Assembly: GCF_000003815.2 (NCBI RefSeq)
Contig: NW_023365730.1
Location: forward strand, 469,832 to 522,347
Direction: 5' to 3'
Length of the DNA: 52,516 bases
DNA from: Branchiostoma floridae
Taxonomy: Eukaryota; Chordata; Leptocardii; Amphioxiformes; Branchiostomatidae
The position numbers and the translations under genes were made by a program. Positions 38,412 through 48,392 of the stretch are shown here, one piece after another (positions within the stretch are counted from its first letter, which is position 1; each line of letters begins with the position of its first letter). The notes beneath the pieces were generated by a model. The model worked only from the letters and a program-made list of their open reading frames with translations, had not been told where the DNA came from and ran no database searches.

Positions 38412-39857
38412 CGAGGTGTCAAGACCTTGAGTATACAATACAAAACCTTAAGCATGAAAATTACTTTATTTGTTCTGAAGAACTGTTATATAGGGTGAAG
38501 ATAACCGCGGAGAAGACTTTCTTTTGCAGAGCTTTTCTTAGTACAGGTTTCAATAGTATTGTAACGCTACTTTCTATTATCTTCTGTCATTTCTCTAACA
38601 GCTACAAATTACCATATTACTATTGTTCTATCTTAACAGTGCAAACGGGTCTGTATAGCATTTTTTTCATCAAGATTTTCGGGAAAGGGATGCATGATCA
38701 AAAAGACTTTGTATGAAACTATCAAAATAAACGGCAACAAATTCAATACTAATGCCCTATTCAATACTAGTGTTATAAATGGCAACTTTCTGAATGAATC
38801 GTATATCGTGTCCGTCCCTGACCTGTTAACCTGGCATATGGCCGGTCAGAAAACAAACAAATCACGCACACACAAATAAAGATGATCTGCGTGGGGGAAA
38901 GAACACAATGTTATCAACCTTGGTTATCAATGAACAAGGGTTTTGATGATCAGTACCCGGAGGGATCAAAATTGGTCCATAAAACATTGGTCCATATATA
39001 CTTGAGTAGGCTTACGCCTTCCTAATCTAATAACTCTTCTACTTCTTCTTCTCTATGAGAGAAGTCTCTTAGACTTAGACTCGCCTTTCACCACATGACA
39101 GCTGTTACATGTACATCTTTCCTAGTGTTATTGCCATGACAATTTCACTTGCTGTGTCGTCTCAAAGTCTTTTTTTTAAATATAGTCAAGGGAGTCCTCT
39201 CTAATGGCATTTCCGTATCCATTTCAAAGATTAGACAATACAATTTAGTCATTAAAATGTAAAATACATGTATGACACGTAACGTTAACTTTACATCTAT
39301 CTTCACAAAACAAACTTTCGTTTACACTTGGTTCTTATTCATACCCGCCGTTATTATTTCAACGGAATCATTTTAATCTTTCCGTGTCTGTTTTCTGTAA
39401 GCTGTACAACTACTCAATGTAGGTTAGACATCCAGCTGGCGACTCATTCTTTTTAAAATAGCAGCAATCAAATATTCAGTTCAAACATGCGTGTCTTATC
39501 TTGTGTGCTAGTTCGATAAGACTGTAGGATATGAAAGATGTCATCCCGAAGGTGAGGTCTTTGTCCACATCTCATTATTTGTTATCTCCAATGGTCCACT
39601 TTATGGATGTGAAAATTAAACAGTTGTACTTAACAACTCTGAAATCTGCAGCTCGTCAGCACAAAAAAAAAGTTATCGCAAATGCTTGCCCGAGGGCTAA
39701 TTACAGGTGACATGAAAAGGAACAAACAAACAAATAGTGTAGGACAGTATAGAATATGTCTACTCTAGTCTAAAAGCTAACTCTTAACTTTAACTAGTTG
39801 GGTAAAGAAATAAAAGAACATAAAACTGTATGATTTGCAGAAATAGATACGAATTTT

Positions 39858-40130
39858 GTGGGACCAGTAGCGTAGTAGCAGCATGTTCGCCTCGGGACCG
39901 AGAGGTCTCCGGTTCGAGTCCGGCTGCCGTGTCACTGATCGATCTTATGCCCTTTGGAAAGGCACTTTACACTACGTTCCTCACTTTACTCAGGTGAAAA
40001 TGAGTACCTAGCTTCGGCTAGGGCCGTCCCTCGGATAGGACGTTTAATGGAGGTCCCGTGTATGGGGAGAGTCACACCCACTGTTGAGTCCAGTGTAGTC
40101 AAGGTGCGGTCTAAAAATTTAGATTAGTAG
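39858..40130 (+). mobile_element. tRNA-derived SINE
   Basis: The tRNA-like head has GTAGCGTAGTAGCAGCATG (A-box region) and GGTTCGAGTCC (B box, 39911-39921). The body has GGAAAGGCACTTTACACTAC, TACCTAGCTTCGGCTAGGGC and GGACGTTTAATGGAGGTCCC. Two reverse copies share this body. Ends are approximate. Confidence 0.8.
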
Positions 40131-40724
40131 TAAAACTGCAACGGCAAGTTTACAGAAGCGACGAGGAAGCCATAGACAAGATGATATAGACCTTGGTTAT
40201 ATACTGGAAAACTCTAACTTGTTGTTGTTTCACCGAAACGGAATGATTTCTATCTGACTTTTACACACCCTTTCTGTTCTGTTTGTTTGTTTGTTTGTGT
40301 GTTTGTTTCTGAGGTTGTAATGCAATTTTGATGTCATCTGCCAGACGGCGCCTTATTTCTTCGGCTTTGACATCTGGAGAGACAGCTTTTTTCCGCTAGG
40401 TGGCGCTTCTATATGTAATTATGATGACCAAGGACGTTATATCAGCTGATGTAACGTCCTTGTGATGACCAACACACCTTTTATCCGATAATCTCTTTAG
40501 TGGACGTAGAAATTCCTTGTGATGAAATCAAGCGTTGCAGGTGCGACATTTTAACGTCAGGTGTACGCCAACGTGACGTGTGCGTCACACGCCATTTTTG
40601 TATGTCAAGCTGACACACCACCAGAAGCTCCCCGGTACATTTTAGTGGAACAGAAAGAAGCTATTTTGGGGAGCTCCGTTGTAAACTTGTTCTCAACAAC
40701 TGTGCAAGTGGGATCTCAGCGACG

Positions 40725-40811
40725 ATGTCGTTGACGGCTTGGCTTCGTGTGTCGGTCTTTGTCTTCCTTCTTGTCACTTCCTCATGTCTGGAAGTAGCTA
40801 CTGAGGACGCG
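40725..40811 (+). CDS. Gene B exon 1: signal peptide
   Basis: The product is MSLTAWLRVSVFVFLLVTSS followed by CLEVATEDA. Hydrophobic core FVFLLV with small residues at the likely cleavage site. Donor GTAAGT. Upstream lie CRE-like half-sites but no TATA box is evident. The intron that follows opens with a 23-base tandem array. Confidence 0.85.
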
Positions 40812-43151
40812 GTAAGTCGTTTGTCTTATATCTGTATCGATATAGCCGGTATATCTGTATCGATATAGCCGGTATATCTGTATCGATATAGCCGGTATAT
40901 CTGTATCGATATAGCCGGTATATCTGTATCGATATAGCCGGTGTATCTGTATCTGTTCGATATAGCCCGTATATCCGTATCCATATAGCCGGTATATCTG
41001 TATCGATATGGCCGGTATATCTGTATCGATATAGCCGGTATATCTGTATCGATATAACCGGTATAATTATTACCGCCTTTGAGTTTTTCAGGTTGTCCTA
41101 TTTAAGGTTGTCCTAAAACATGGAACGCCATGCCTCACACTCTCACACCCCTCCCTTCTCTTCCAGGAAGGAGACAACCAGGGTGAGTCGACACAGAACG
41201 CCGACGACCAGGATTCAACACAGACCACCGACGATCAGGACTCTCCAGACCCCAGCGGTGATACCGATCATCTCCGCCAGGAGTGCTGTCTCCAGGGTAG
41301 GCTGGCCGCCAGCCGCTGGGGAAGCTGCCCAGGGAAGGCCACACGCTACCTGAAGACCGTCTCCCTGGACGATGACGAGGCTAAGACGTGTAGGTTAGCC
41401 TTCAGCGGCTGCTGTAGCAGATCCAGCACTGCCGCCACAACTTCGGATTCGGTCAGTCTAAACATACTAAACATTATACATAGTGAGAATTTGACATGTT
41501 CAACTTTTTTTTTCAGTTGGATGTAACGCTAGTTCACCTTTATTCGCGAGGTAACCTTTATTCGTTGTATTCAGCACCAGGGTATTTCGGAATATCAAGG
41601 CCACGGACGGTGGTCTCAAACTGCATTATTTTGAAACAAATGCAATTTAAAACCATCGTTCATCAACGTGATATGCCTAAATACCCTGTTTTTAGGTACA
41701 ACAGATATAGGTTACCCTTTGAATAAAGGTAAACTAGCGTTACTAGTATTTGACTTGTTCTGTTAGTTCATGAATTCTAGTGACGCAGTATGAAACGTTC
41801 GGGCGTTAATCTTCGGTTTTTATCCAATTGTATAGATTTTAATTGCCTTATATTATTCGTTTCCTTTATATAGACTTTAATGAGTCTAATTTGTTTTGTT
41901 TCCCTTGTATTGCTTTGTTAAGCTTCATGGCTACAATGTAATAAGCCTTCTCACATTAGTCAAGACGCATGTGCGGCGACAGGAATTCTAGGTAATATGT
42001 CAATAGGTAAGGCACACAAAAAGTAAACAGTTCTTGTCGTGACCATTGTTTCGATTTGCATAACAATATCTCAGGCGGGTTTTGTTTAGTACTTTCTGTT
42101 TAGTACTTTCTTACTTTCGTACTTTCTTACCCTTAAACCTTTTACATATTACCTAAAATTCCTGTCGCCGCACATGCGTCCTGACTTCTGTGAGAATGCT
42201 TATAGGCCTCTTCGTGCCTTTGACACATGACCCACAATGCACCTCGCTGGGCAAGCGCATTTTAAACGACAACAGGATTATTGAATTAAGAGCAGAAATG
42301 ATAAAAATCATGAACACAGCCTTTTCATGGTGTTTGCGTTTGCCCTTAGGGTCCGGGCAAAGACGTGAAGCAGCTGGGCGGCGGTCCCACAACAAGCGAA
42401 GGCGACACAGAGCAGAAATTTAAGTCAGGTATATGTAGTTGCTGGGACGATATAACGTTGAGCATTCTCTTGTAAGGCAGTGTCACGGCACTTGAAATGA
42501 GCAAACTCGTTGAAACAAAAAGATAATAGTAGTAGGAATCGATTAAAAGTCATTTGATTTCTTTGCCAGCTCCCCAACAACCCACCGGTCCTTACGAACT
42601 CCGTAAGTCGTGCTGTGACCGCGGCCACCAGTCTCTCCGACAAGAGGGCCCCTGTCAGGTGAAGGCCCGCAAGTACGTGCGTACTACCAACCTGGGCAGG
42701 AGTGATGCCAAACTCTGCCGGCTGATGTTCGGAGCGTGCTGCTACCGGGCCAGCAGAGTCGCCAAACCGGCTGCGGTGCGTCTTTCTTCCATACATGTTC
42801 AATAGTTTATTGTCAGGCACCAAGGCCCATAAGAACAGACAATTAGACGATACATTTAAAAAGAACAACAATCCAATACATAAAATTAAAAGGCAGGAAG
42901 GATTTACATTCGTGCACGAGGTCTGTGTAATTGACCGTAGCTCTTCCAGAACATGTGTTTGAGTCAAAATTGGATTAAAGCTAGACCCCATTGCAGTCTT
43001 CGGAACGGGGTAGCTTTTTTTGTTTTTCTGCCCCGTCGCAGAAACTCGCTATCACGGCAAACTCTCTTCCACAGCAAACTCCCTTCCTCGGCAAACTCCG
43101 TTTCCCTACATAGGAGAGAACATAGCCAACGTTGAAAATCGCGAACCAGCG

Positions 43152-43182
<31 letters not shown>

Positions 43183-45478
43183 GCCCCGTTCCGAAGACTG
43201 CAATGGAGTCAAGATTAAAGCAGTGTTTTCTTTGTCTCCAAACGAACCCTACGGCACCATAAGGTAGTATCAAAGCTAGCCAAGGAGTAAAGCCGGCTAA
43301 AGGAAGTCAAACGGGCACCAATCACATACACGCTCTTAGGCCGGCTTCACTCCTCTGCCAGCTTATCATCGCCTTATGCTATAATAGGATCTGCTTGGAG
43401 ATTAGTGTTTTCTAAGCTTAGATAGCATGTTTTGAGCACAATAAAGCGCACAACATACTTCAGCGACAAAATAGTATAAATGTGTATTATGTATAGAACA
43501 TGCCATTGGTTTCTTATATAAAACAACGCTTTGACTTTTGCGTGTTTTGCTGTGTTCTCTAACATTTGTTTCACAAGTTTATTTTTTGGTTTGGTTTGGT
43601 TTATTTAGATCTCCATTAGTGAAATACACTAGTCTTCCTGGAGTCCACATTAAAACAATACAGAAATAATAGCAACAGAAATGTACAAATAATACAAATT
43701 ATAACTTTGAAATAACAGAAAGCAAACACATGGTAAACTGAAAAACAGTGATTTGCATACGTGAAGTAAAATAAAATAAATCAACTTAGTTCTTATATAT
43801 ACAACAAAATGTCCAATTGAATTAACAAAAACTTGGTAATATCAACTCAAAAACGGAGTGGGAGAGGTCGGAGGTATTGAAATGTTCTGGTCAATGAATT
43901 TGTACGGGGTTTAGGTTGTACGTAGCCTCCTCTCTGTGATAGCCTTGTGTTGTGGTGATGTGCGGTGTTTATATTTCTTAAGTTGTCATACATACATTTT
44001 GGTTCTTTAGTCGTCACTATCTTATGGAAGGCACATATTGTTGTTGTAAACATTCTTTCCTTAACTAACGGCCAACATAGTCGATCATGTATCACTTCTG
44101 AGCTTGTTGTATATGATGTATTTGATTTCTTATGTAGTCTCCAAAAATGCTGGGTGAAGAGATCGAAGGGGCCGAGGAAAGGCAGCTTGGTGGTACCACA
44201 ACAGGTGAAGGGGACACAGACCAGAAAGGTGAGAAATAAATAATAAGCCCTTTTACAGAGATGACGCATGTGCGGCGACAGGAATTATAGGAAATATGTC
44301 CCCGAAAAAGAAAACTGTCCTAATGTTAGCCTCTACCAGGCTTCGTGGATCGGTGATCTAATTGTAGAAATTGGACAAATAGAGCCTATAGTACAGTACG
44401 CTAAGGGAGTTAGCCGGCCAGAAGAGTACGTTTCCTCACCACGATGGTGAGGATAATGATTCTACCGATCCACGGAGCCTGGTAGAGGCTATCCTAATGT
44501 CTCAACCATTGCTTCGATTTGCATAGCAATGTCCAGCCTTCACCTTTGAAATACTACCTAGAATTCCTGTCGCCGCAAATGCGTCCCTATCTCTGTGAAA
44601 GGGCTTATTATGGCGGTGTTTATAAACGTCGGATCATGTTTTGGACTGTGACGCTAGTTCACCTTTATTCGTGGAATAACCTATATCCGTCGTTTTCAAA
44701 AACACTGTATTTGTACGTGGTTTTAAGCTGCAACATTTTGAAAATACATGTATTGCAATTCAGAGCCACAGTCCGTCGAATTATTATCCCTATATACTCT
44801 GTTTTTATCAAACAACGGATATAGATTACCCCACGGATAAAGGTGAAGTAGCATTACATGCGCGAGACCAAAAAGAAGCTCTTTCGGATTCACACTTCCG
44901 AATACGCATGTGCGGGGTCAGGAATTGTGGGTAACATGTTAATTGTGGGTAACACGATGACCTCTAAAAAATAAACATAGCAGGTCCGGACATTGTTATA
45001 CAAATCGAAACAATGGTCGGGACGGTTTTTTATACTATTATAGTCTTTCGTCTCGTAACTGGTAAACAGATCTAATGTAGTGCTTTCGAGATACCGTGAG
45101 ATGTCCTGTGGTACTACTAAGCTGTGGGACCTTTATACCTGGTATATCTTATATAAACTAGTTGTAAAAACGGCATCAGTAAGTAAAAATCATATTTTTC
45201 ATTTAGTTATTTTTTTTCAGATAACAATTTCATTTACTTGGAATTTTATTTTTACATGTCTTCTCGCAGCCCCGGAGCCAGTCTGGAAGCGCCGCCTGAC
45301 GTCGAGATGCTGCAATGCAGGCAAGCGGAGCGCGGCGGCCACATCCGGGTCCTGTGCGTCTCGAGCTCGCCTGATGACACGCAAGACGCGCTTCCGGTCT
45401 CGCAGGATCCAGAAGAAGGACTCGGAGAACTGCAACCAGACTTTCCTCCGCTGTTGTAACGAGGTTCCTATAGTTTAA
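40725..45478 (+). CDS. Gene B: secreted protein with three anaphylatoxin-like (ANATO) domains
   Basis: Six exons: 40725-40811, 41167-41451, 42350-42428, 42570-42775, 44138-44228, 45270-45478, with phases 0, 0, 1, 0, 1 and a TAA stop. Total 957 bases, 318 codons. The product is a signal peptide, an acidic N-terminal segment and three six-Cys domains of pattern CC-x(12-13)-C-x(21-26)-C-x6-CC. That is the anaphylatoxin/C3a-like pattern found in complement C3/C4/C5 and at the N-terminus of fibulins. No EGF, thioester or macroglobulin part follows, so it is an ANATO-only protein. Such proteins could be matrix components or signalling/antimicrobial peptides; function is not shown by the sequence. 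Linker exons 3 and 5 are duplicates of each other. Confidence 0.85.
40825..41066. repeat. Tandem array, about 23-base unit, ~10 copies
   Basis: Units of CTGTATCGATATAGCCGGTA plus TAT, with one variant insertion (about 40945), starting 13 bases after the gene B exon 1 donor. The same core occurs at 4508-4635. Confidence 0.95.
41167..41451 (+). CDS. Gene B exon 2: acidic segment and ANATO domain 1
   Basis: 285 bases, phase 0 to 0. It has Asp/Gln/Thr-rich repeats (STQNADDQD, STQTTDDQD), then QECCLQGRLAASRWGSC, and KTCRLAFSGCC. It has the full six cysteines and the F at the usual place before the last CC. Confidence 0.85.
41524..41742. mobile_element. MITE family 2 copy
   Basis: TAACGCTAGTTCACCTTTAT at the left, AAAGGTAAACTAGCGTTA at the right. 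In the gene B intron after exon 2. Confidence 0.85.
41941..42202. mobile_element. MITE family 3
   Basis: ATAAGCCTTCTCACA and GACGCATGTGCGGCGACAGG at the left are inverted at the right (CCTGTCGCCGCACATGCGTC, TGTGAGAATGCTTAT). Another copy is 44243-44608; a degenerate one is about 44890-45030. In the gene B intron before exon 3. Confidence 0.85.
42350..42428 (+). CDS. Gene B exon 3: linker
   Basis: 79 bases, phase 0 to 1. It encodes DVKQLGGGPTTSEGDTEQK. No Cys. It resembles exon 5 (RQLGGTTTGEGDTDQK), so a linker-plus-ANATO unit was duplicated. Confidence 0.8.
42570..42775 (+). CDS. Gene B exon 4: ANATO domain 2
   Basis: 206 bases, phase 1 to 0. It encodes KSCCDRGHQSLRQEGPC, then KLCRLMFGACCYRA. 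Closest in its second half to domain 1 (CRLAF versus CRLMF). Confidence 0.85.
42983..43209. mobile_element. Palindromic element, TTGCAGTCTTCGGAACGGGG ends
   Basis: CCCCATTGCAGTCTTCGGAA at the left pairs with TTCCGAAGACTGCAATGGAG at the right. The interior CAACGTTGAAAATCGCG also occurs at window bases 36-52, so a truncated copy lies at the left edge. It includes a C-run and A-run. Confidence 0.8.
43235..43405. mobile_element. MITE family 1 copy
   Basis: TCTCCAAACGAACCCTACGG at the left, GGATCTGCTTGGAGATTAG at the right, with the AAGCCGGC / GCCGGCTTCACTCC inner arms. In the gene B intron after exon 4. Confidence 0.8.
44138..44228 (+). CDS. Gene B exon 5: linker
   Basis: 91 bases, phase 0 to 1. 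It encodes SPKMLGEEIEGAEERQLGG, then TTTGEGDTDQK. Paralogous to exon 3. A palindromic element begins only about 14 bases after its donor. Confidence 0.8.
44243..44608. mobile_element. MITE family 3 copy carrying a nested family 4 MITE
   Basis: The outer arms are ATAAGCCCTTTTACAGAGAT and ATCTCTGTGAAAGGGCTTAT. The nested element (about 44327-44491) has exact ends TAGCCTCTACCAGG / CCTGGTAGAGGCTA and is flanked by TCCTAATGT on both sides, a target duplication of 8-9 bases (the size expected of hAT-type transposition). Confidence 0.9.
44648..44857. mobile_element. MITE family 2 copy
   Basis: GTGACGCTAGTTCACCTTTA at the left, TAAAGGTGAAGTAGCATTAC at the right. In the gene B intron before exon 6. 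Confidence 0.8.
45270..45478 (+). CDS. Gene B exon 6: ANATO domain 3 and stop
   Basis: 209 bases, phase 1 to TAA. It encodes SRCCNAGKRSAAATSGSC, a highly basic middle (RLMTRKTRFRSRRIQKK), then ENCNQTFLRCCNEVPIV. The middle is longer and more cationic than in domains 1 and 2. One N-glycosylation site (NQT). The last 25 bases of the exon recur in the downstream array. Confidence 0.85.
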
Positions 45479-46033
45479 TGGGCTTTCATTGAGCCAACAC
45501 TTGAAATCTAGTGATCACAACTTTATATGTGCCATCCTCGTCTGTTGGAACGAAGTTCCTATAAGTTTAAGAATGGGCTTTCATTTTTGCAAACATTAAC
45601 ATTAGGAATTTTGTGATAATAGCGGTATGCCATCTTCAGTAGGCTAAAGCCAGGCCTTTCTCTGATGTTATAACGAGTTCCTACCGTTTAAGAATGAGCT
45701 TTCATTGTGCCAACATTAAAGACATCTTGCAATCATCACGATTTGCCATCTTTAGTCTAAAGCCAGGCCTTCCTCCGCTGTTGTAACGAAGTTTCTCAAG
45801 TTGTTCAAGAATGGGCTTTCATTCGGCACCTTACATTGTATTGTAAAATCAAATGGTCATAACAGCATGACATCTTTAGGCTGAAGACAGACCTCCTTTA
45901 GCTGTTGTAACGGAGTTCCTATAGTTAAAGTATGGGCTTTCATTGTGACGATATTAGAAATCTTAGGATATTGGAGATTTATCTTACACGACCAGAATGC
46001 CTCTTACCTGTTGTCTTGACGTGTCTCTGTCCT

Positions 46034-46556
46034 AGGGGTGGGTACCGGTACAGAAAATTCAGGTCCAGATCCGGTTCAGGTCCAGAGAATCAGGTCCAGG
46101 TCCGGACCTGAACCTGGACCTGATTCNNNNNNNNNNNNNNNNNNNNNNNNNNNNNNNNNNNNNNNNNNNNNNNNNNNNNNNNNNNNNNNNNNNNNNNNNN
46201 NNNNNNNNNNNNNNNNNNNNNNNNNNATATAAATGGTCCATTTCACTAAAAGGAAATCTGTTTGCTGGAGTATTAGACTCATCCTGGCGTTTTAAAATCC
46301 TACAACGCTAACTGCACATGTACGATTGGCTGTAAAACTTGGTAGAAATTACTATAAACTCTACTCTACTTCACCCTTGTTATTTTCTTCCACCTACAAG
46401 TGCCAAAACGTGTGAATGCCTGATGATATAATCTGTTAATTTTCTAATCGGTCCAACATCCGGTCCACCTAATTTTTTCAGGTCCGGTTTTTCTGGACCG
46501 GTCCAATAAGAAAAACCGGTTTTGTACCGGTACGCTGTACCGATACCCAGCCCTAC
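46034..46556. mobile_element. Palindromic GGGTACCGGTAC element with gap
   Basis: TAGGGGTGGGTACCGGTACA at the left, TGTACCGATACCCAGCCCTA at the right. GGTCCAGGTCCGGACCTG motifs inside. Related sequence lies at about 15480-15600 and 19896-19990. Confidence 0.7.
46127..46226. other. Assembly gap (100 N)
   Basis: A run of exactly 100 N inside a palindromic GGTACCGGTAC-type repeat in the B/C intergenic region. Inverted repeats are a common cause of such gaps. Confidence 0.95.
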
Positions 46557-46622
46557 TCTGTCCGTAAAGACACCTTCCTCAGACTCAGAGCTTTCTCAAG
46601 AGGTCTGCTTCTCGCCACTATA

Positions 46623-46800
46623 TAGAAGAAGTTTATTTGCGAGTTCGTGCCCGAGGGCTAATTGCAAGTACATGGTATACACGTAGTGACAATGGACAGT
46701 CATAAACAATATTCTACTCTAATACTAGTGTTGGCTATTTCTAAACAGGTTGGGTCTGACTTCTTTTTGAAAGCAGAGGGAGACGAAAACTTGGGTTCTG
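46623..46800 (-). mobile_element. LINE 3' tail, reverse copy
   Basis: The minus strand repeats the tail at 36945-37147, ending TTGCAATTAGCCCTCGGGCA and AATAAACTTCTTCTA. Truncated. Confidence 0.7.
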
Positions 46801-47883
46801 CGACTTCAAGAGAAAAGTGGCTTTCTGTTCGTCTGTCAATGTGGGGAAGTTGGGATAATACTTTGTGACTTCTCTAAACAGGGTGATTCTTTCGGTTTCG
46901 TTGAATGAACATTTGGACGTAGTTGAAGGTGAAGGAAACTTTTAGAGGAAGATGACATTGAAACATCAACAGGTAAGAGACGTGTTAACAAATCTCCACT
47001 ATCCCAAGTTCTACCAGCCTGCTCGAATTATTTTCGGAAATTAGAAATCTTAGATCATGACGATATGCTGTCTTTAGGCCACAGTCAGACCTTCCTGCGC
47101 TGTTATAAACGAAGTTCCTATAGTTTAAGAATGGGCGTTCATTGTGCCGACGTTCGAAAATTTAGTGACCGTAGCGATATGCCATCTTTAGGCCACAGCC
47201 AGACCCTTTTCCTCTGTTGTAACGAAGTTCGTATTGGCTTTCATTGTGCCAACATTAGAAAATCTATCATAACGATATGTCATCTTGAAGCTGGAGCCAG
47301 ATCTTCCTCCGCTGTTGCAACGAAGTTCCTATTGTTCAAGATGGTTTTTCAATGTGCAAACATTAAAAAAAGGTCTTGTGATCATAACAAATCAATGTCA
47401 TCTTTAGGCTGTAGCCAGACCTTATCCTCTGCTGTTTAAAGAGGTTCCCATCCTTTAACATTAGAAATATTGTGATCATGACATATGCCTTCTTTAGACT
47501 GTACTTTGTAAAAGCAGTAGATTGAATGTACACCTATTTTATTCAAGATGAACAGGTAAATACCGGTAAATCCCAAGTAAGTCTAGTCATTTTTTACCAT
47601 AAAGCAAACATTACCAGGCATACATCTACCTAGCATTTACCGCTATCGCTAAATCGCACTTTTCGTGTAGTGATATGTGGGCATGCAGCCTTTTGCCTCA
47701 CTCATAGATGTACAAGTATCCCGTTAATCTATTCAGCCCTGTAGAAAATATTTATTCCTGACAAGTAGATTAGTAGAATATTGTATTTGTATAGCATCAA
47801 TGTCTTGGTGTCTTTATTTCTTTTATTATAAAGTCTTTAACTTATAACATTGATGGAGGAAGACGTCCATTTGAAGTTCAATC

Positions 47884-47889
47884 TTTATT
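47884..47889 (-). terminator. Likely polyadenylation signal of gene C
   Basis: The minus strand reads CAATAAAG, about 430 bases after the gene C stop. It is the first canonical AATAAA I noticed on that strand; cleavage site not determined. Confidence 0.4.
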
Positions 47890-48314
47890 GAAAAATCACA
47901 TCAACATCAACTGTGTCCTAGGTTAACAATTGCACGAAAATTTAAGGAAAGCAAAGAAAGGGTAATTTTTATAAATGTTGTCAGTACAAACGGTAAAAAG
48001 CTATAGCTATGAAACTGCATGTATTTAAATGTGTACATGTTCCTGACATGCCAATCGTTATAAACATCAGGTAGGCATAACTGGTTAAAGGTTCTTCTTG
48101 TTGAGAAACAAGATATTCAGTAAGTTTTTGTCGTATCTCATTTGCATAGGAGGATGTTTTTGTTGTATGTCATTTGCATAAGAGAATGTTTTGTGACACG
48201 TCAACAATTGTTGGCCGAAGTTACTGGTTGTTTAAGAAGTAGTTGTGGATTGATTGAAGCAACAATCAGATGGGTAATTTCAGTACTAGTGGCTCATTGT
48301 TGGGTGAAGCCTCC

Positions 48315-48392
48315 TTACAGGGGGAAGGGAGTGGTCGTTGCGGGTTCCTCGGATGCGGTGGTGCTCTCGGGAACTTTGGTAGGCCTGGGCAT
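48315..48392 (-). CDS. Gene C last exon: Thr/Pro-rich tail
   Basis: 78 bases including TAA. Phase 0 gives MPRPTKVPESTTASEEPATT and TPFPL. Possible mucin-type O-glycosylation. Supported by a good acceptor (TTTTCCTTGCAG) and by the phase of the previous exon. Confidence 0.65.
   Translation of the reverse strand: MPRPTKVPESTTASEEPATTTPFPL

Larger units (their letters stand above)
35719..40724. other. Divergent intergenic region between genes A and B
   Basis: About 5 kb, head-to-head. It holds a CA repeat (36320-36598), a family 4 MITE (36719-36883), a LINE tail (36945-37147), an interrupted family 1 MITE (37590-38222), a TTCGCGG MITE (38227-38411) and a SINE (39858-40130). Just before gene B lie ACGTGACG and GCGTCACAC, CRE-like half-sites (40570-40592). 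No coding exon seen. Confidence 0.6.
45454..47450 (+). repeat. Degenerate tandem array derived from the end of gene B exon 6
   Basis: The block TTGTAACGAAGTTCCTATAG, which in exon 6 encodes the final Cys and the last residues, recurs at about 45454 (the real exon), 45544, 45667, 45781, 45904, 47102, 47216, 47314 and 47434. Spacing is about 90-123 bases, with shared GGGCTTTCATTGTGCCAACA and CATCTTTAGGC-AGCCAGACCTTCCTCCGCTG between. A GGTACCGG palindrome and a LINE tail (46034-46800) interrupt it. Confidence 0.9.

Noticed and set aside
38234-38716. 160-residue plus-strand ORF
   Set aside because: Its first third is the TTCGCGG MITE; the rest has no recognisable features or splice support.
39858-39932. 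Possible tRNA gene
   Set aside because: A- and B-box-like sequences are present, but a SINE body follows and reverse copies share it; no intact cloverleaf.
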